A stretch of DNA of 64,000 bases from the NCBI GenBank assembly GCA_037893225.1, contig JAZGUH010000103.1, forward strand, positions 4,650,001 through 4,714,000. Reading direction: 5' to 3'. Within the stretch, counting starts at the first letter, position 1; each line of letters begins with the position of its first letter. The translations under genes and the position numbers were made by a program. Source of the DNA: Hippasteria phrygiana (Eukaryota > Echinodermata > Asteroidea > Valvatida > Goniasteridae). The notes beneath the pieces were generated by a model that was given only the letters and a program-made list of their open reading frames with translations, was not told where the DNA came from and did not search any database. This document shows positions 1-11,241 of this stretch, piece after piece.

Positions 1-163
1 CGAGAAAAATCAAACCTCGCATCAAATTTCTTCCTGTGAACTCTGTGTGCGTTCTTCCGTTTACTGCATTGTGACTGCTTAACGTTTGCCACATGTTCAG
101 ATGAACGCCCCTCCTTTCCCTGTTCATAATTGAATGGGATATTGACCAAATCTAGTAATTTTC

Positions 164-396
164 ACACGTATGGGTAGCTTAGATCTAGCGCAACAATTTC
201 AGACCATCGCCAGCTTCATAGCGTGAGAACTCTTCGAAAAATTCAAACCTCGCACCTAATTTCTTCCTGTGAATTCTGTGTGCGTTCTTCCGTTTACTGC
301 ATTGTGACTGCTTAACGTTTGCCACATTTTCAGAAGAACGCCCCTGCTTTCCCTGTTCATAATTGAATGGTATATTGACCAAATCCAGTAATTTTT
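164..396 (+). repeat. 233-bp monomer subtype (first of eight)
   Basis: This subtype has AGCGTGAGAACTC in place of AGCGTTAGAACTC, CTTCATAGCG in place of CTTCACAGCG, and CTTCGAAAAATTC (one base lost, creating TTCGAA) in place of CTTCGAGAAAATTC. It also usually carries AAATCTAG just upstream, GTGAATTCTG, and CCCCTGC in the pyrimidine run. The eight copies run 164-396, 1567-1799, 3204-3436, 4373-4605, 7405-7637, 9042-9274, 10679-10911 and 15341-15573. None occurs after 15.6 kb. Co-inheritance of several changes in all copies shows a single origin followed by block duplication. Confidence 0.92.
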
Positions 397-630
397 ACAC
401 GTATGGGTAGCTTAGATATAGCGCAACAATTTCAGACCATCGCCAGCTTCACAGCGTTAGAACTCTTCGAGAAAATTCAAACCTCGCACCTAATTTCTTC
501 CCGTGAACTCTGTGTGCGTTCTTCCGTTTACTGCATTGTGACTGTTTAACGTTTGCCACATTTTCAGATGAACGCCCCTCCTTTCCCTGTTCATAATTGA
601 ATGGAATATTGACCAAATCCAGCAATGTTC
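397..630 (+). repeat. Representative standard 234-bp satellite monomer
   Basis: One full-length copy, given as a reference for the internal landmarks. In order it carries: ACACGTATGGGTAGCTTAG; the polymorphic TAGATATAG or TAGATCTAG site (the latter contains the palindrome TAGATCTA); CAACAATTT followed by CAG, GAG or TAG; the nearly invariant stretch around AGCGTTAGAACTCTTCGAG; a polymorphic zone with CAACAAATT, CACCTAATT or CATCAAATT; GTGTGCGTTC; TACTGCATTGTG; GCCACATT or GCCAAATT followed by TTCAG; a 14-base pyrimidine run; CATAATTGAATGG; and TATTGACCAAAT. At 234 bp the unit is a whole number of codons (78), so reading frames stay in phase across standard copies. No inverted repeat longer than about 8 bp caught my eye. 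The start point is arbitrary. Confidence 0.95.
575..588 (+). other. 14-base pyrimidine run in the monomer (exemplar)
   Basis: CCCCTCCTTTCCCT is an uninterrupted homopyrimidine run on the + strand, followed by GTTC. It recurs in nearly every monomer. The recurrent exceptions are CCCCTGC in most 233-bp copies (for example near 347-353), CCCATCC at six sites (2911, 8754, 9925, 15985, 17157 and 18095, approximate), and a TTCCCAGATC change near 25788 and 32331. Such tracts can adopt unusual DNA structure or bind proteins, but nothing here shows that this one does. Confidence 0.8.
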
Positions 631-1149
631 ACACGTATGGGTAGCTTAAATCTAGCGCAACAATTTGAGATCATCGCCAGCTTCACAGCGTTAGAACTCT
701 TCGAGAAAATTCAAACCTCGCAACAAATTTCTTCCCATGAACTCTGTCTGCGTTCTCCCGTTTACTGCATTGTGGCTGCTTAACGTTTGCCAAATTTTCA
801 GATGAACGCCCCTCCTTTCCCTGTTCATAATTGAATGGTATATTGACCAAATCCAGTAATGTTTACACGTAAGGGTAGCTTAGATCTAGCGCAACAATTT
901 CAGACCATCGCCAGCTTCACAGCGTTAGAACTCTTCGAGAAAATTCAAACCTCGCAACAAATTTCTTCCCGTGACCTCTGAGTGCGTTCTCCCGTTTACT
1001 GCATTGTGACTGCTTAACGTTTGCCAAATTTTCAGAAGAACGCCCCTCCTTTCCCTGTTCATAATTGAATGGTATATTGACCAAATCCAGTATTTTTTAC
1101 ACGTATGGGTAGCTTAGATATAGCGCAACAATTTCAGACTATCACCAGC

Positions 1150-3830
1150 TTCACAGCGTTAGAACTCTTCGAGAAAATTCAAACCTCGCAACAAATTTCT
1201 TCCCATGAACTCTGTGTGCGTTCTTCCGTTTACTGCATTGTGACTGCTTAAATTTTGCCAAATTTTCAGATGAACGCCCCTCCTTTCCCTGTTCAGAATT
1301 GAATGGGATATTGACCAAATTCAGTTATTTTCACACGTATGGGTAGCTTAGATCTAGCGCAACAATTTTAGACCATCGCCAGCTTCACAGCGTTAGAACT
1401 CTTCGAGAAAAATCAAACCTCGCATCAAATTTCTTCCTGTGAACTCTGTGTGCGTTCTTCCGTTTACTGCATTGTGACTGCTTAACGTTTGCCACATTTT
1501 CAGATTCACGCCCCTCCTTTCCCTGTTCATAATTGAATGGGATATTGACCAAATCTAGTAATTTTCACACGTATGGGTAGCTTAGATCTAGCGCAACAAT
1601 TTCAGACCATCGCCAGCTTCATAGCGTGAGAACTCTTCGAAAAATTCAAACCTCGCACCTAATTTCTTCCTGTGAATTCTGTGTGCGTTCTTCCGTTTAC
1701 TGCATTGTGACTGCTTAACGTTTGCCACATTTTCAGAAGAACGCCCCTGCTTTCCCTGTTCATAATTGAATGGTATATTGACCAAATCCAGTAATTTTTA
1801 CACGTATGGGTAGCTTAGATATAGCGCAACAATTTCAGACCATCGCCAGCTTCACAGCGTTAGAACTCTTCGAGAAAATTCAAACCTCGCAACAAATTTC
1901 TTTCTGTGAACTCTGTGTGCGTTCTTCCGTTTACTGCATTGTGACTGCTTAACGTTTGCCACATTTTCAGATGAACGCCCCTCCTTTCCCTGTTCATAAT
2001 TGAATGGGATATTGACCAAATCCAGTAATTTTTACACGTATGGGTAGCTTAGATATAGCGCAACAATTTCAGACCATCGCCAGCTTCACAGCGTTAGAAC
2101 TCTTCGAGAAAATTCAAACCTCGCAACAAATTTCTTCCTGTGAACTCTGTGTGCGTTCTCCCGTTTACTGCATTGTGGCTGCTTAACGTTTGCCAAATTT
2201 TCAGAAGAACGCCCCTCCTTTCCCTGTTCATAATTATATGGTATATTGACCAAATCCAGTAATTTTCACACGTATGGGTAGCTTAGATATAGCGCAACAA
2301 TTTCAGACCATCGCCAGCTTCACAGCGTTAGAACTCTTCGAGAAAATTCAAACCTCGCACCTAATTTCTTTCCGTGAACTCTGTGTGCGTTCTTCCGTTT
2401 ACTGCATTGTGACTGTTTAACGTTTGCCACATTTTCAGATGAACGCCCCTCCTTTCCCTGTTCACAATTGAATGGAATATTGACCAAATCCAGCAATTTT
2501 CACACGTATGGGTAGCTTAAATCTAGCGCAACAATTTGAGATCATCGCCAGCTTCACAGCGTTAGAACTCTTCGAGAAAATTCAAACCTCGCAACAAATT
2601 TCTTCCCATGAACTCTGTGTGCGTTCTCCCGTTTACTGCATTGTGGCTGCTTAAAGTTTGCAAAATTTTCAGATGAACGCCCCTCCTTTCCCTGTTCATA
2701 ATTGAATGGTATATTGACCAAATCCAGTAATGTTTACACGTATGGGTAGCTTAGATATAGCGCGACAATTTCAGACCATAGCCAGCTTCACAGCGTTAGA
2801 ACTCTTCGAGAAAATTCAAAACTCGCAACAAATTTCTTCCCATGAACACTGTGTGCGTTCTCCCGTTTACTGTATTGTAACTGTTTAACGTTTGCCACAT
2901 TTTCAGATGAACGCCCATCCTTTCCCTGTTCATAATTGAATGGGATATTGACCAAATACAGCAATTTTCACACGTATGGGTAGCTTAGATCTAGCGCAAC
3001 AATTTGAGACCATCGCCAGCTTCACAGCGTTAGAACTCTTCGAGAAAAATCAAACCTCGCATCAAATTTCTTCCTGTGAACTCTGTGTGCGTTCTTCCGT
3101 TTACTGCATTGTGACTGCTTAACGTTTGCCACATTTTCAGATTCACGCACCTCCTTTCCCTGTTCATAATTGAATGGGATATTGACCAAATCTAGTAATT
3201 TTCACACGTATGGGTAGCTTAGATCTAGCGCAACAATTTCAGACCATCGCCAGCTTCATAGCGTGAGAACTCTTCGAAAAATTCAAACCTCGCACCTAAT
3301 TTCTTCCTGTGAATTCTGTGTGCGTTCTTCCGTTTACTGCATTGTGGCTGCTTAACGTTTGCCACATTTTCAGATGAACGCCCCTGCTTTCCCTGTTCAT
3401 AATTGAATGGTATATTGACCAAATCCAGTAATTGTTACACGTATGGGTAGCTTAGATATAGCGCAACAATTTCAGACCATCGCCAGCTTCACAGCGTTAG
3501 AACTCTTCGAGAAAATTCAAACCTCGCAACAAATTTCTTTCTGTGAACTCTGTGTGCGTTCTTCCGTTTACTGCATTGTGACTGTTTAACGTTTGCCACA
3601 TTTTCAGATGAACGCCCCTCCTTTCCCTGTTCACAATTGAATGGAATATTGACCAAATCCAGCAATTTTCACACGTATGGGTAGCTTAAATCTAGCGCAA
3701 CAATTTGAGATCATCGCCAGCTTCACAGCGTTAGAACTCTTCGAGAAAATTCAAACCTCGCAACAAATTTCTTCCCATGAACTCTGTGTGCGTTCTCCCG
3801 TTTACTGCATTGTGGCTGCTTAACGTTTGC
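1150..3830 (+). repeat. Satellite block, copy 1 of a 5838-bp-offset duplication
   Basis: This stretch of about 2.7 kb matches 6988-9660 at a constant offset of 5838 bp (25 monomers minus one 9-bp and three 1-bp losses). Shared rare markers include CTTAAATTTTGCC near 1248, AATTATATGG near 2231, TTCACAATTG near 2461, CTTAAAGTTTGC near 2650, GCGCGACAATT near 2761 and CGCCCATCC near 2911. Differences include CAGATTCACG against CAGATGAACG near 1501, a TTTCCGTG against TTCCCGTG change near 2370, and GTGGCTGC against GTGACTGC near 3344. It is therefore older than the near-identical duplications further right. Confidence 0.85.
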
Positions 3831-3846
3831 CAAATTTTCAGATGAA

Positions 3847-4935
3847 CGCCCCTCCTTTCCCTGTTCATAATTGAATGGTATATTGACCAAATCCAGTAAT
3901 TTTTACACGTATGGGTAGCTTAGATATAGCGCAACAATTTCAGACCATCGCCAGCTTCACAGCGTTAGAACTCTTCGAGAAAATTCAAACCTCGCAACAA
4001 ATTTCTTTCTGTGAACTCTGTGTGCGTTCTCCCGTTTACTGCATTGTGGCTGCTTAACGTTTGCCAAATTTTCAGAAGAACGCCCCTCCTTTCCCTGTTC
4101 ATAATTATATGGAATATTGACCAAATCCAGCAATTTTCACACGTATGGGTAGCTTAGATCTAGCGCAACAATTTGAGATCATCGCCAGCTTCACAGCGTT
4201 AGAACTCTTCGAGAAAAATCAAACCTCGCATCAAATTTCTTCCTGTGAACTCTGTGTGCGTTCTTCCGTTTACTGCATTGTGACTGCTTAACGTTTGCCA
4301 CATTTTCAGATTCACGCCCCTCCTTTCCCTGTTCATAATTGAATGGGATATTGACCAAATCTAGTAATTTTCACACGTATGGGTAGCTTAGATCTAGCGC
4401 AACAATTTCAGACCATCGCCAGCTTCATAGCGTGAGAACTCTTCGAAAAATTCAAACCTCGCACCTAATTTCTTCCTGTGAATTCTGTGTGCGTTCTTCC
4501 GTTTACTGCATTGTGACTGCTTAACGTTTGCCACATTTTCAGATGAACGCCCCTGCTTTCCCTGTTCATAATTGAATGGTATATTGACCAAATCCAGTAA
4601 TTGTTACACGTATGGGTAGCTTAGATATAGCGCAACAATTTCAGACCATCGCCAGCTTCACAGCGTTAGAACTCTTCGAGAAAATTCAAACCTCGCAACA
4701 AATTTCTTTCTGTGAACTCTGTGTGCGTTCTTCCGTTTACTGCATTGTGACTGCTTAACGTTTGCCACATTTTCAGATTCACGCCCCTCCTTTCCCTGTT
4801 CATAATTGAATGGGATATTTACCAAATTCAGCAATTTTCACACGTATGGGTAGCTTAAATCTAGCGCAACAATTTGAGGTCATCGCCAGCTTCACAGCGT
4901 TAGAACTCTTCGAGAAAATTCAAACCTCGCAACAA
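3847..4935 (+). repeat. Satellite block, copy 1 of a 6306-bp-offset duplication
   Basis: This stretch of about 1.1 kb is repeated at 10153-11241. Both copies contain the same order: a TAATTTTTAC monomer, the AATTATATGGAATATT monomer, a 233-bp monomer, a TAATTGTTAC monomer whose 3' part has CAGATTCACG, and the head of the marked subtype GGATATTTACC. The match breaks inside that last monomer, at TTCCCATG against TTTCTGTG. Confidence 0.82.
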
Positions 4936-5416
4936 ATTTCTTCCCATGAACTCTGTGTGCGTTCTCCCGTTTACTGCATTGTGACTGCTTAACGTTTGCC
5001 AAATTTTCAGATGAACGCCCCTCCTTTCCCTGTTCATAATTGAATGGTATATTGACCAAATCCAGTAATTTTTACACGTATGGGTAGCTTAGATATAGCG
5101 CAACAATTTCAGACCATCGCCAGCTTCACAGCGTTAGAACTCTTCGAGAAAATTCAAACCTCGCAACAAATTTCTTTCTGTGAACTCTGTGTGCGTTCTC
5201 CCGTTTACTGCATTGTGGCTGCTTAACGTTTGCCAAATTTTCAGAAGAACGCCCCTCCTTTCCCTGTTCATAATTATATGGTATATTGACCAAATCCAGT
5301 AATTTTCACACGTATGGGTAGCTTAGATATAGCGCAACAATTTCAGACCATCGCCAGCTTCACAGCGTTAGAACTCTTCGAGAAAATTCAAACCTCGCAA
5401 CAAATTTCTTCCCATG
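4840..5416 (+). repeat. Satellite monomers between duplicated blocks
   Basis: This holds the first GGATATTTACC monomer in full, followed by a TAATTTTTAC monomer ending in CAGAAGAACG and an AATTATATGG monomer. The same three-subtype order recurs at 18586, 28604, 30476, 34446 and 45885, and this is its leftmost occurrence. Nothing but satellite is present. Confidence 0.8.
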
Positions 5417-7586
5417 AACTCTGTGTGCGTTCTCCCGTTTACTGCATTGTGGCTGCTTAACGTTTGCCAAATTTTCAGATGAACGCCCCTCCTTTCCCTG
5501 TTCATAATTGAATGGTATATTGACCAAATCCAGTAATTTTTACACGTATGGGTAGCTTAGATATAGCGCAACAATTTCAGACCATCGCCAGCTTCACAGC
5601 GTTAGAACTCTTCGAGAAAATTCAAAACTCGCAACAAATTTCTTCCCATGAACACTGTGTGCGTTCTCCCGTTTACTGTATTGTAACTGTTTAACGTTTG
5701 CCACATTTTCAGATGAACGCCCCTCCTTTCCCTGTTCATAATTGAATGGGATATTGACCAAATCCAGCAATGTTCACACGTATGGGTAGCTTAAATCTAG
5801 CGCAACAAATTGAGACCATCGCCAGCTTCACAGCGTTAGAACTCTTCGAGAAAATTCAAACCTCGCAACAAATTTCTTCACATGAACTCTGTGTGCGTTC
5901 TCCCGTTTACTGCATTGTGGCTGCTTAACGTTTGCCAAATTTTCAGATGAACGCCCCTCCTTTCCCTGTTCATAATTGAATGGGATATTGACCAAATCCA
6001 GTAATTTTCACACGTATGGGTAGCTTAGATATAGCTCAACAATTTTAGACCATCGCCAGCTTCACAGCGTTAGAACTCTTCGAGAAAATTCAAACCTCGC
6101 AACAAATTTCTTCCTGTGTGCGTTCTTCCGTTTACTGCATTGTGACTGCTTAACGTTTGCCAAATTTTCAGATGAACGCCCCTCCTTTCCCTGTTCATAA
6201 TTGAATGGGATATTGACCAAATTCAGTAATTTTCACACGTATGGGTAGCTTAGATCTAGCGCAACAATTTTAGACCATCGCCAGCTTCACAGCGTTAGAA
6301 CTCTTCGAGAAAAATCAAACCTCGCATCAAATTTCTTTCTGTGAACTCTGTGTGCGTTCTTCCGTTTACTGCATTGTGACTGCTTAACGTTTGCCACATT
6401 TTCAGATGAACGCCCCTCCTTTCCCTGTTCATAATTGAATGGTATATTGACCAAATCCAGTAATTTTCACACGTATGGGTAGCTTAGATCTAGCGCAACA
6501 ATTTGAGACCATCGCCAGCTTCACAGCGTTAGAACTCTTCGAGAAAATTCAAACCTCGCACCTAATTTCTTCCCGTGAACTCTGTGTGCGTTCTCCCGTT
6601 TACTGCATTGTGGCTGCTTAACGTTTGCCAAATTTTCAGATGAACGCCCCTCCTTTCCCTGTTCATAATTGAATGGTATATTGACCAAATCCAGTAATTT
6701 TTACACGTATGGGTAGCTTAGATATAGCGCAACAATTTCAGACCATCGCCAGCTTCACAGCGTTAGAACTCTTCGAGAAAATTCAAAACTCGCAACAAAT
6801 TTCTTCCGATGAACACTGTGTGCGTTCTCCCGTTTACTGTATTGTAACTGTTTAACGTTTGCCACATTTTCAGATGAACGCCCCTCCTTTCCCTGTTCAT
6901 AATTGAATGGTATATTGACCAAATCCAGTAATTGTTACACGTATGGGTAGCTTAGATATAGCGCAACAATTTCAGACCATCGCCAGCTTCACAGCGTTAG
7001 AACTCTTCGAGAAAATTCAAACCTCGCAACAAATTTCTTCCCATGAACTCTGTGTGCGTTCTTCCGTTTACTGCATTGTGACTGCTTAAATTTTGCCAAA
7101 TTTTCAGATGAACGCCCCTCCTTTCCCTGTTCATAATTGAATGGGATATTGACCAAATTCAGTTATTTTCACACGTATGGGTAGCTTAGATCTAGCGCAA
7201 CAATTTTAGACCATCGCCAGCTTCACAGCGTTAGAACTCTTCGAGAAAAATCAAACCTCGCATCAAATTTCTTCCTGTGAACTCTGTGTGCGTTCTTCCG
7301 TTTACTGCATTGTGACTGCTTAACGTTTGCCACATTTTCAGATGAACGCCCCTCCTTTCCCTGTTCATAATTGAATGGGATATTGACCAAATCTAGTAAT
7401 TTTCACACGTATGGGTAGCTTAGATCTAGCGCAACAATTTCAGACCATCGCCAGCTTCATAGCGTGAGAACTCTTCGAAAAATTCAAACCTCGCACCTAA
7501 TTTCTTCCTGTGAATTCTGTGTGCGTTCTTCCGTTTACTGCATTGTGACTGCTTAACGTTTGCCACATTTTCAGAAGAACGCCCCT
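5417..7586 (+). repeat. Satellite block, copy 1 of three
   Basis: About 2.2 kb recur at 13353-15522 (offset 7936 bp), and the first 1.6 kb recur again at 20348-21968 (offset 14938 bp). The block has a distinctive monomer with TAGCTCAAC (near 6032, 13968 and 20970) which is also a 225-bp copy. It follows a GCAATGTTCACACG monomer with CAACAAATTGAG and TTCACATG. Private changes include CTTCCGATGAACAC near 6804 here and ACACGTGTGGG and GCGTTACAAC near 13712 and 13771 in the second copy. Confidence 0.85.
6010..6234 (+). repeat. 225-bp monomer subtype (first of seventeen)
   Basis: The copy lacks nine bases: CTTCCTGTGAACTCTGTGTGCG has become CTTCCTGTGTGCG. In full-length copies CTGTG occurs twice, nine bases apart, so the loss is what slippage or exchange between two 5-base direct repeats would give. 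Monomers of this length start at 6010, 12083, 13946, 19787, 20948, 22811, 23972, 26303, 32846, 37752, 40785, 45222, 49191, 52224, 57597, 61800 and 63429. The first nine have CTTCCTGTGTGCG and the last eight have CTTCATGTGTGCG. Six of the A-type copies also carry TGCAGTGTG; those at 61800 and 63429 keep TGCATTGTG. Confidence 0.95.
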
Positions 7587-9660
7587 GCTTTCCCTGTTCA
7601 TAATTGAATGGTATATTGACCAAATCCAGTAATTTTTACACGTATGGGTAGCTTAGATATAGCGCAACAATTTCAGACCATCGCCAGCTTCACAGCGTTA
7701 GAACTCTTCGAGAAAATTCAAACCTCGCAACAAATTTCTTTCTGTGAACTCTGTGTGCGTTCTTCCGTTTACTGCATTGTGACTGCTTAACGTTTGCCAC
7801 ATTTTCAGATGAACGCCCCTCCTTTCCCTGTTCATAATTGAATGGGATATTGACCAAATCCAGTAATTTGTACACGTATGGGTAGCTTAGATATAGCGCA
7901 ACAATTTCAGACCATCGCCAGCTTCACAGCGTTAGAACTCTTCGAGAAAATTCAAACCTCGCAACAAATTTCTTCCTGTGAACTCTGTGTGCGTTCTCCC
8001 GTTTACTGCATTGTGGCTGCTTAACGTTTGCCAAATTTTCAGAAGAACGCCCCTCCTTTCCCTGTTCATAATTATATGGTATATTGACCAAATCCAGTAA
8101 TTTTCACACGTATGGGTAGCTTAGATATAGCGCAACAATTTCAGACCATCGCCAGCTTCACAGCGTTAGAACTCTTCGAGAAAATTCAAACCTCGCACCT
8201 AATTTCTTCCCGTGAACTCTGTGTGCGTTCTTCCGTTTACTGCATTGTGACTGTTTAACGTTTGCCACTTTTTCAGATGAACGCCCCTCCTTTCCCTGTT
8301 CACAATTGAATGGAATATTGACCAAATCCAGCAATTTTCACACGTATGGGTAGCTTAAATCTAGCGCAACAATTTGAGATCATCGCCAGCTTCACAGCGT
8401 TAGAACTCTTCGAGAAAATTCAAACCTCGCAACAAATTTCTTCCCATGAACTCTGTGTGCGTTCTCCCGTTTACTGCATTGTGGCTGCTTAAAGTTTGCA
8501 AAATTTTCAGATGAACGCCCCTCCTTTCCCTGTTCATAATTGAATGGTATATTGACCAAATCCAGTAATGTTTACACGTATGGGTAGCTTAGATATAGCG
8601 CGACAATTTCAGACCATAGCCAGCTTCACAGCGTTAGAACTCTTCGAGAAAATTCAAAACTCGCAACAAATTTCTTCCCATGAACACTGTGTGCGTTCTC
8701 CCGTTTACTGTATTGTAACTGTTTAACGTTTGCCACATTTTCAGATGAACGCCCATCCTTTCCCTGTTCATAATTGAATGGGATATTGACCAAATACAGC
8801 AATTTTCACACGTATGGGTAGCTTAGATCTAGCGCAACAATTTGAGACCATCGCCAGCTTCACAGCGTTAGAACTCTTCGAGAAAAATCAAACCTCGCAT
8901 CAAATTTCTTCCTGTGAACTCTGTGTGCGTTCTTCCGTTTACTGCATTGTGACTGCTTAACGTTTGCCACATTTTCAGATTCACGCCCCTCCTTTCCCTG
9001 TTCATAATTGAATGGGATATTGACCAAATCTAGTAATTTTCACACGTATGGGTAGCTTAGATCTAGCGCAACAATTTCAGACCATCGCCAGCTTCATAGC
9101 GTGAGAACTCTTCGAAAAATTCAAACCTCGCACCTAATTTCTTCCTGTGAATTCTGTGTGCGTTCTTCCGTTTACTGCATTGTGACTGCTTAACGTTTGC
9201 CACATTTTCAGATGAACGCCCCTGCTTTCCCTGTTCATAATTGAATGGTATATTGACCAAATCCAGTAATTGTTACACGTATGGGTAGCTTAGATATAGC
9301 GCAACAATTTCAGACCATCGCCAGCTTCAAAGCGTTAGAACTCTTCGAGAAAATTCAAACCTCGCAACAAATTTCTTTCTGTGAACTCTGTGTGCGTTCT
9401 TCCGTTTACTGCATTGTGACTGTTTAACGTTTGCCACATTTTCAGATGAACGCCCCTCCTTTCCCTGTTCACAATTGAATGGAATATTGACCAAATCCAG
9501 CAATTTTCACACGTATGGGTAGCTTAAATCTAGCGCAACAATTTGAGATCATCGCCAGCTTCACAGCGTTAGAACTCTTCGAGAAAATTCAAACCTCGCA
9601 ACAAATTTCTTCCCATGAACTCTGTGTGCGTTCTCCCGTTTACTGCATTGTGGCTGCTTA
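6988..9660 (+). repeat. Satellite block, copy 2 of the 5838-bp-offset duplication
   Basis: Partner of 1150-3830. A point change near 7870 turns the usual TAATTTTTAC into TAATTTGTAC, and that change recurs near 16274, so this copy rather than copy 1 was the source of the later block at 16.3-17.4 kb. It overlaps the end of the 5417-7586 block, so two duplication events are superimposed here. Confidence 0.83.
8215..9383 (+). repeat. Five-monomer unit, 1169 bp, tandem copy 1
   Basis: The unit is 5 x 234 minus 1, because it contains a 233-bp monomer. It holds the module of TTCACAATTG, CTTAAAGTTTGC, GCGCGACAATT with ACCATAGCC, and AAATACAG monomers, and is followed directly by its second copy. One private change is GCCACTTTTTC near 8270, where copy 2 has GCCACATTTTC. 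Confidence 0.82.
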
Positions 9661-10183
9661 AAGTTTGCAAAATTTTCAGATGAACGCCCCTCCTTTCCCT
9701 GTTCATAATTGAATGGTATATTGACCAAATCCAGTAATGTTTACACGTATGGGTAGCTTAGATATAGCGCGACAATTTCAGACCATAGCCAGCTTCACAG
9801 CGTTAGAACTCTTCGAGAAAATTCAAAACTCGCAACAAATTTCTTCCCATGAACACTGTGTGCGTTCTCCCGTTTACTGTATTGTAACTGTTTAACGTTT
9901 GCCACATTTTCAGATGAACGCCCATCCTTTCCCTGTTCATAATTGAATGGGATATTGACCAAATACAGCAATTTTCACACGTATGGGTAGCTTAGATCTA
10001 GCGCAACAATTTGAGACCATCGCCAGCTTCACAGCGTTAGAACTCTTCGAGAAAAATCAAACCTCGCATCAAATTTCTTCCTGTGAACTCTGTGTGCGTT
10101 CTTCCGTTTACTGCATTGTGACTGCTTAACGTTTGCCACATTTTCAGATTCACGCCCCTCCTTTCCCTGTTCATAATTGAATG
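9384..10183 (+). repeat. Five-monomer unit, tandem copy 2 (truncated)
   Basis: Matches 8215-9014 at an offset of 1169 bp. The match ends at GAATGGGATATT against GAATGGTATATT near 10184, where the block related to 3847-4935 takes over. CTTCAAAGCG near 9327 is a private change. Confidence 0.8.
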
Positions 10184-11241
10184 GTATATTGACCAAATCC
10201 AGTAATTTTTACACGTATGGGTAGCTTAGATATAGCGCAACAATTTCAGACCATCGCCAGCTTCACAGCGTTAGAACTCTTCGAGAAAATTCAAACCTCG
10301 CAACAAATTTCTTTCTGTGAACTCTGTGTGCGTTCTCCCGTTTACTGCATTGTGGCTGCTTAACGTTTGCCAAATTTTCAGAAGAACGCCCCTCCTTTCC
10401 CTGTTCATAATTATATGGAATATTGACCAAATCCAGCAATTTTCACACGTATGGGTAGCTTAGATCTAGCGCAACAATTTGAGATCATCGCCAGCTTCAC
10501 AGCGTTAGAACTCTTCGAGAAAAATCAAACCTCGCATCAAATTTCTTCCTGTGAACTCTGTGTGCGTTCTTCCGTTTACTGCATTGTGACTGCTTAACGT
10601 TTGCCACATTTTCAGATTCACGCCCCTCCTTTCCCTGTTCATAATTGAATGGGATATTGACCAAATCTAGTAATTTTCACACGTATGGGTAGCTTAGATC
10701 TAGCGCAACAATTTCAGACCATCGCCAGCTTCATAGCGTGAGAACTCTTCGAAAAATTCAAACCTCGCACCTAATTTCTTCCTGTGAATTCTGTGTGCGT
10801 TCTTCCGTTTACTGCATTGTGACTGCTTAACGTTTGCCACATTTTCAGATGAACGCCCCTGCTTTCCCTGTTCATAATTGAATGGTATATTGACCAAATC
10901 CAGTAATTGTTACACGTATGGGTAGCTTAGATATAGCGCAACAATTTCAGACCATCGCCAGCTTCACAGCGTTAGAACTCTTCGAGAAAATTCAAACCTC
11001 GCAACAAATTTCTTTCTGTGAACTCTGTGTGCGTTCTTCCGTTTACTGCATTGTGACTGCTTAACGTTTGCCACATTTTCAGATTCACGCCCCTCCTTTC
11101 CCTGTTCATAATTGAATGGGATATTTACCAAATTCAGCAATTTTCACACGTATGGGTAGCTTAAATCTAGCGCAACAATTTGAGGTCATCGCCAGCTTCA
11201 CAGCGTTAGAACTCTTCGAGAAAATTCAAACCTCGCAACAA
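10153..11241 (+). repeat. Satellite block, copy 2 of the 6306-bp-offset duplication
   Basis: Partner of 3847-4935. It ends in a chimeric monomer that begins as the GGATATTTACC subtype (11116) and continues as the following subtype (TTTCTGTG and later AGAAGAACG), so one whole monomer present after 4810 is missing here. Confidence 0.82.

Larger units (their letters stand above)
1..1149 (+). repeat. Satellite, left-hand mosaic monomers
   Basis: About five monomers, beginning inside a copy with GAGAAAAATC and CATCAAATT and including the first 233-bp copy. Two point changes seen here and not noticed elsewhere are CTCTGTCTGCG near 744 and ACACGTAAGGG near 865. The copy near 1099 has the TATTTTTTAC head and CAGACTATCACC, as in the subtype that later carries the 9-bp deletion, but it is itself full length (234 bp) and so may represent the pre-deletion form. 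No gene or other element is visible. Confidence 0.85.

Noticed and set aside
164..396. CAGGGAAAGGAGGGGCG on the minus strand as a G-quadruplex
   Set aside because: Only two runs of three or more G occur close together, so the four-run pattern is not met.
597..620. TATATT in GAATGGTATATTGACC as a promoter TATA element
   Set aside because: It is present or absent by subtype (GGTATATT, GGGATATT, GGAATATT) with no downstream gene. AT-rich satellite gives such matches by chance.
4810..4992. 60-codon + strand open frames starting at ATGGGATATTTACC (ten copies, e.g. 4810, 18586, 34446)
   Set aside because: They exist because one base change turns the usual in-frame TGA of ATGGGATATTGACC into TTA. 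The frame ends at the TAA of GCTTAACG found in most monomers. They are periodic repeat by-products with no family resemblance.
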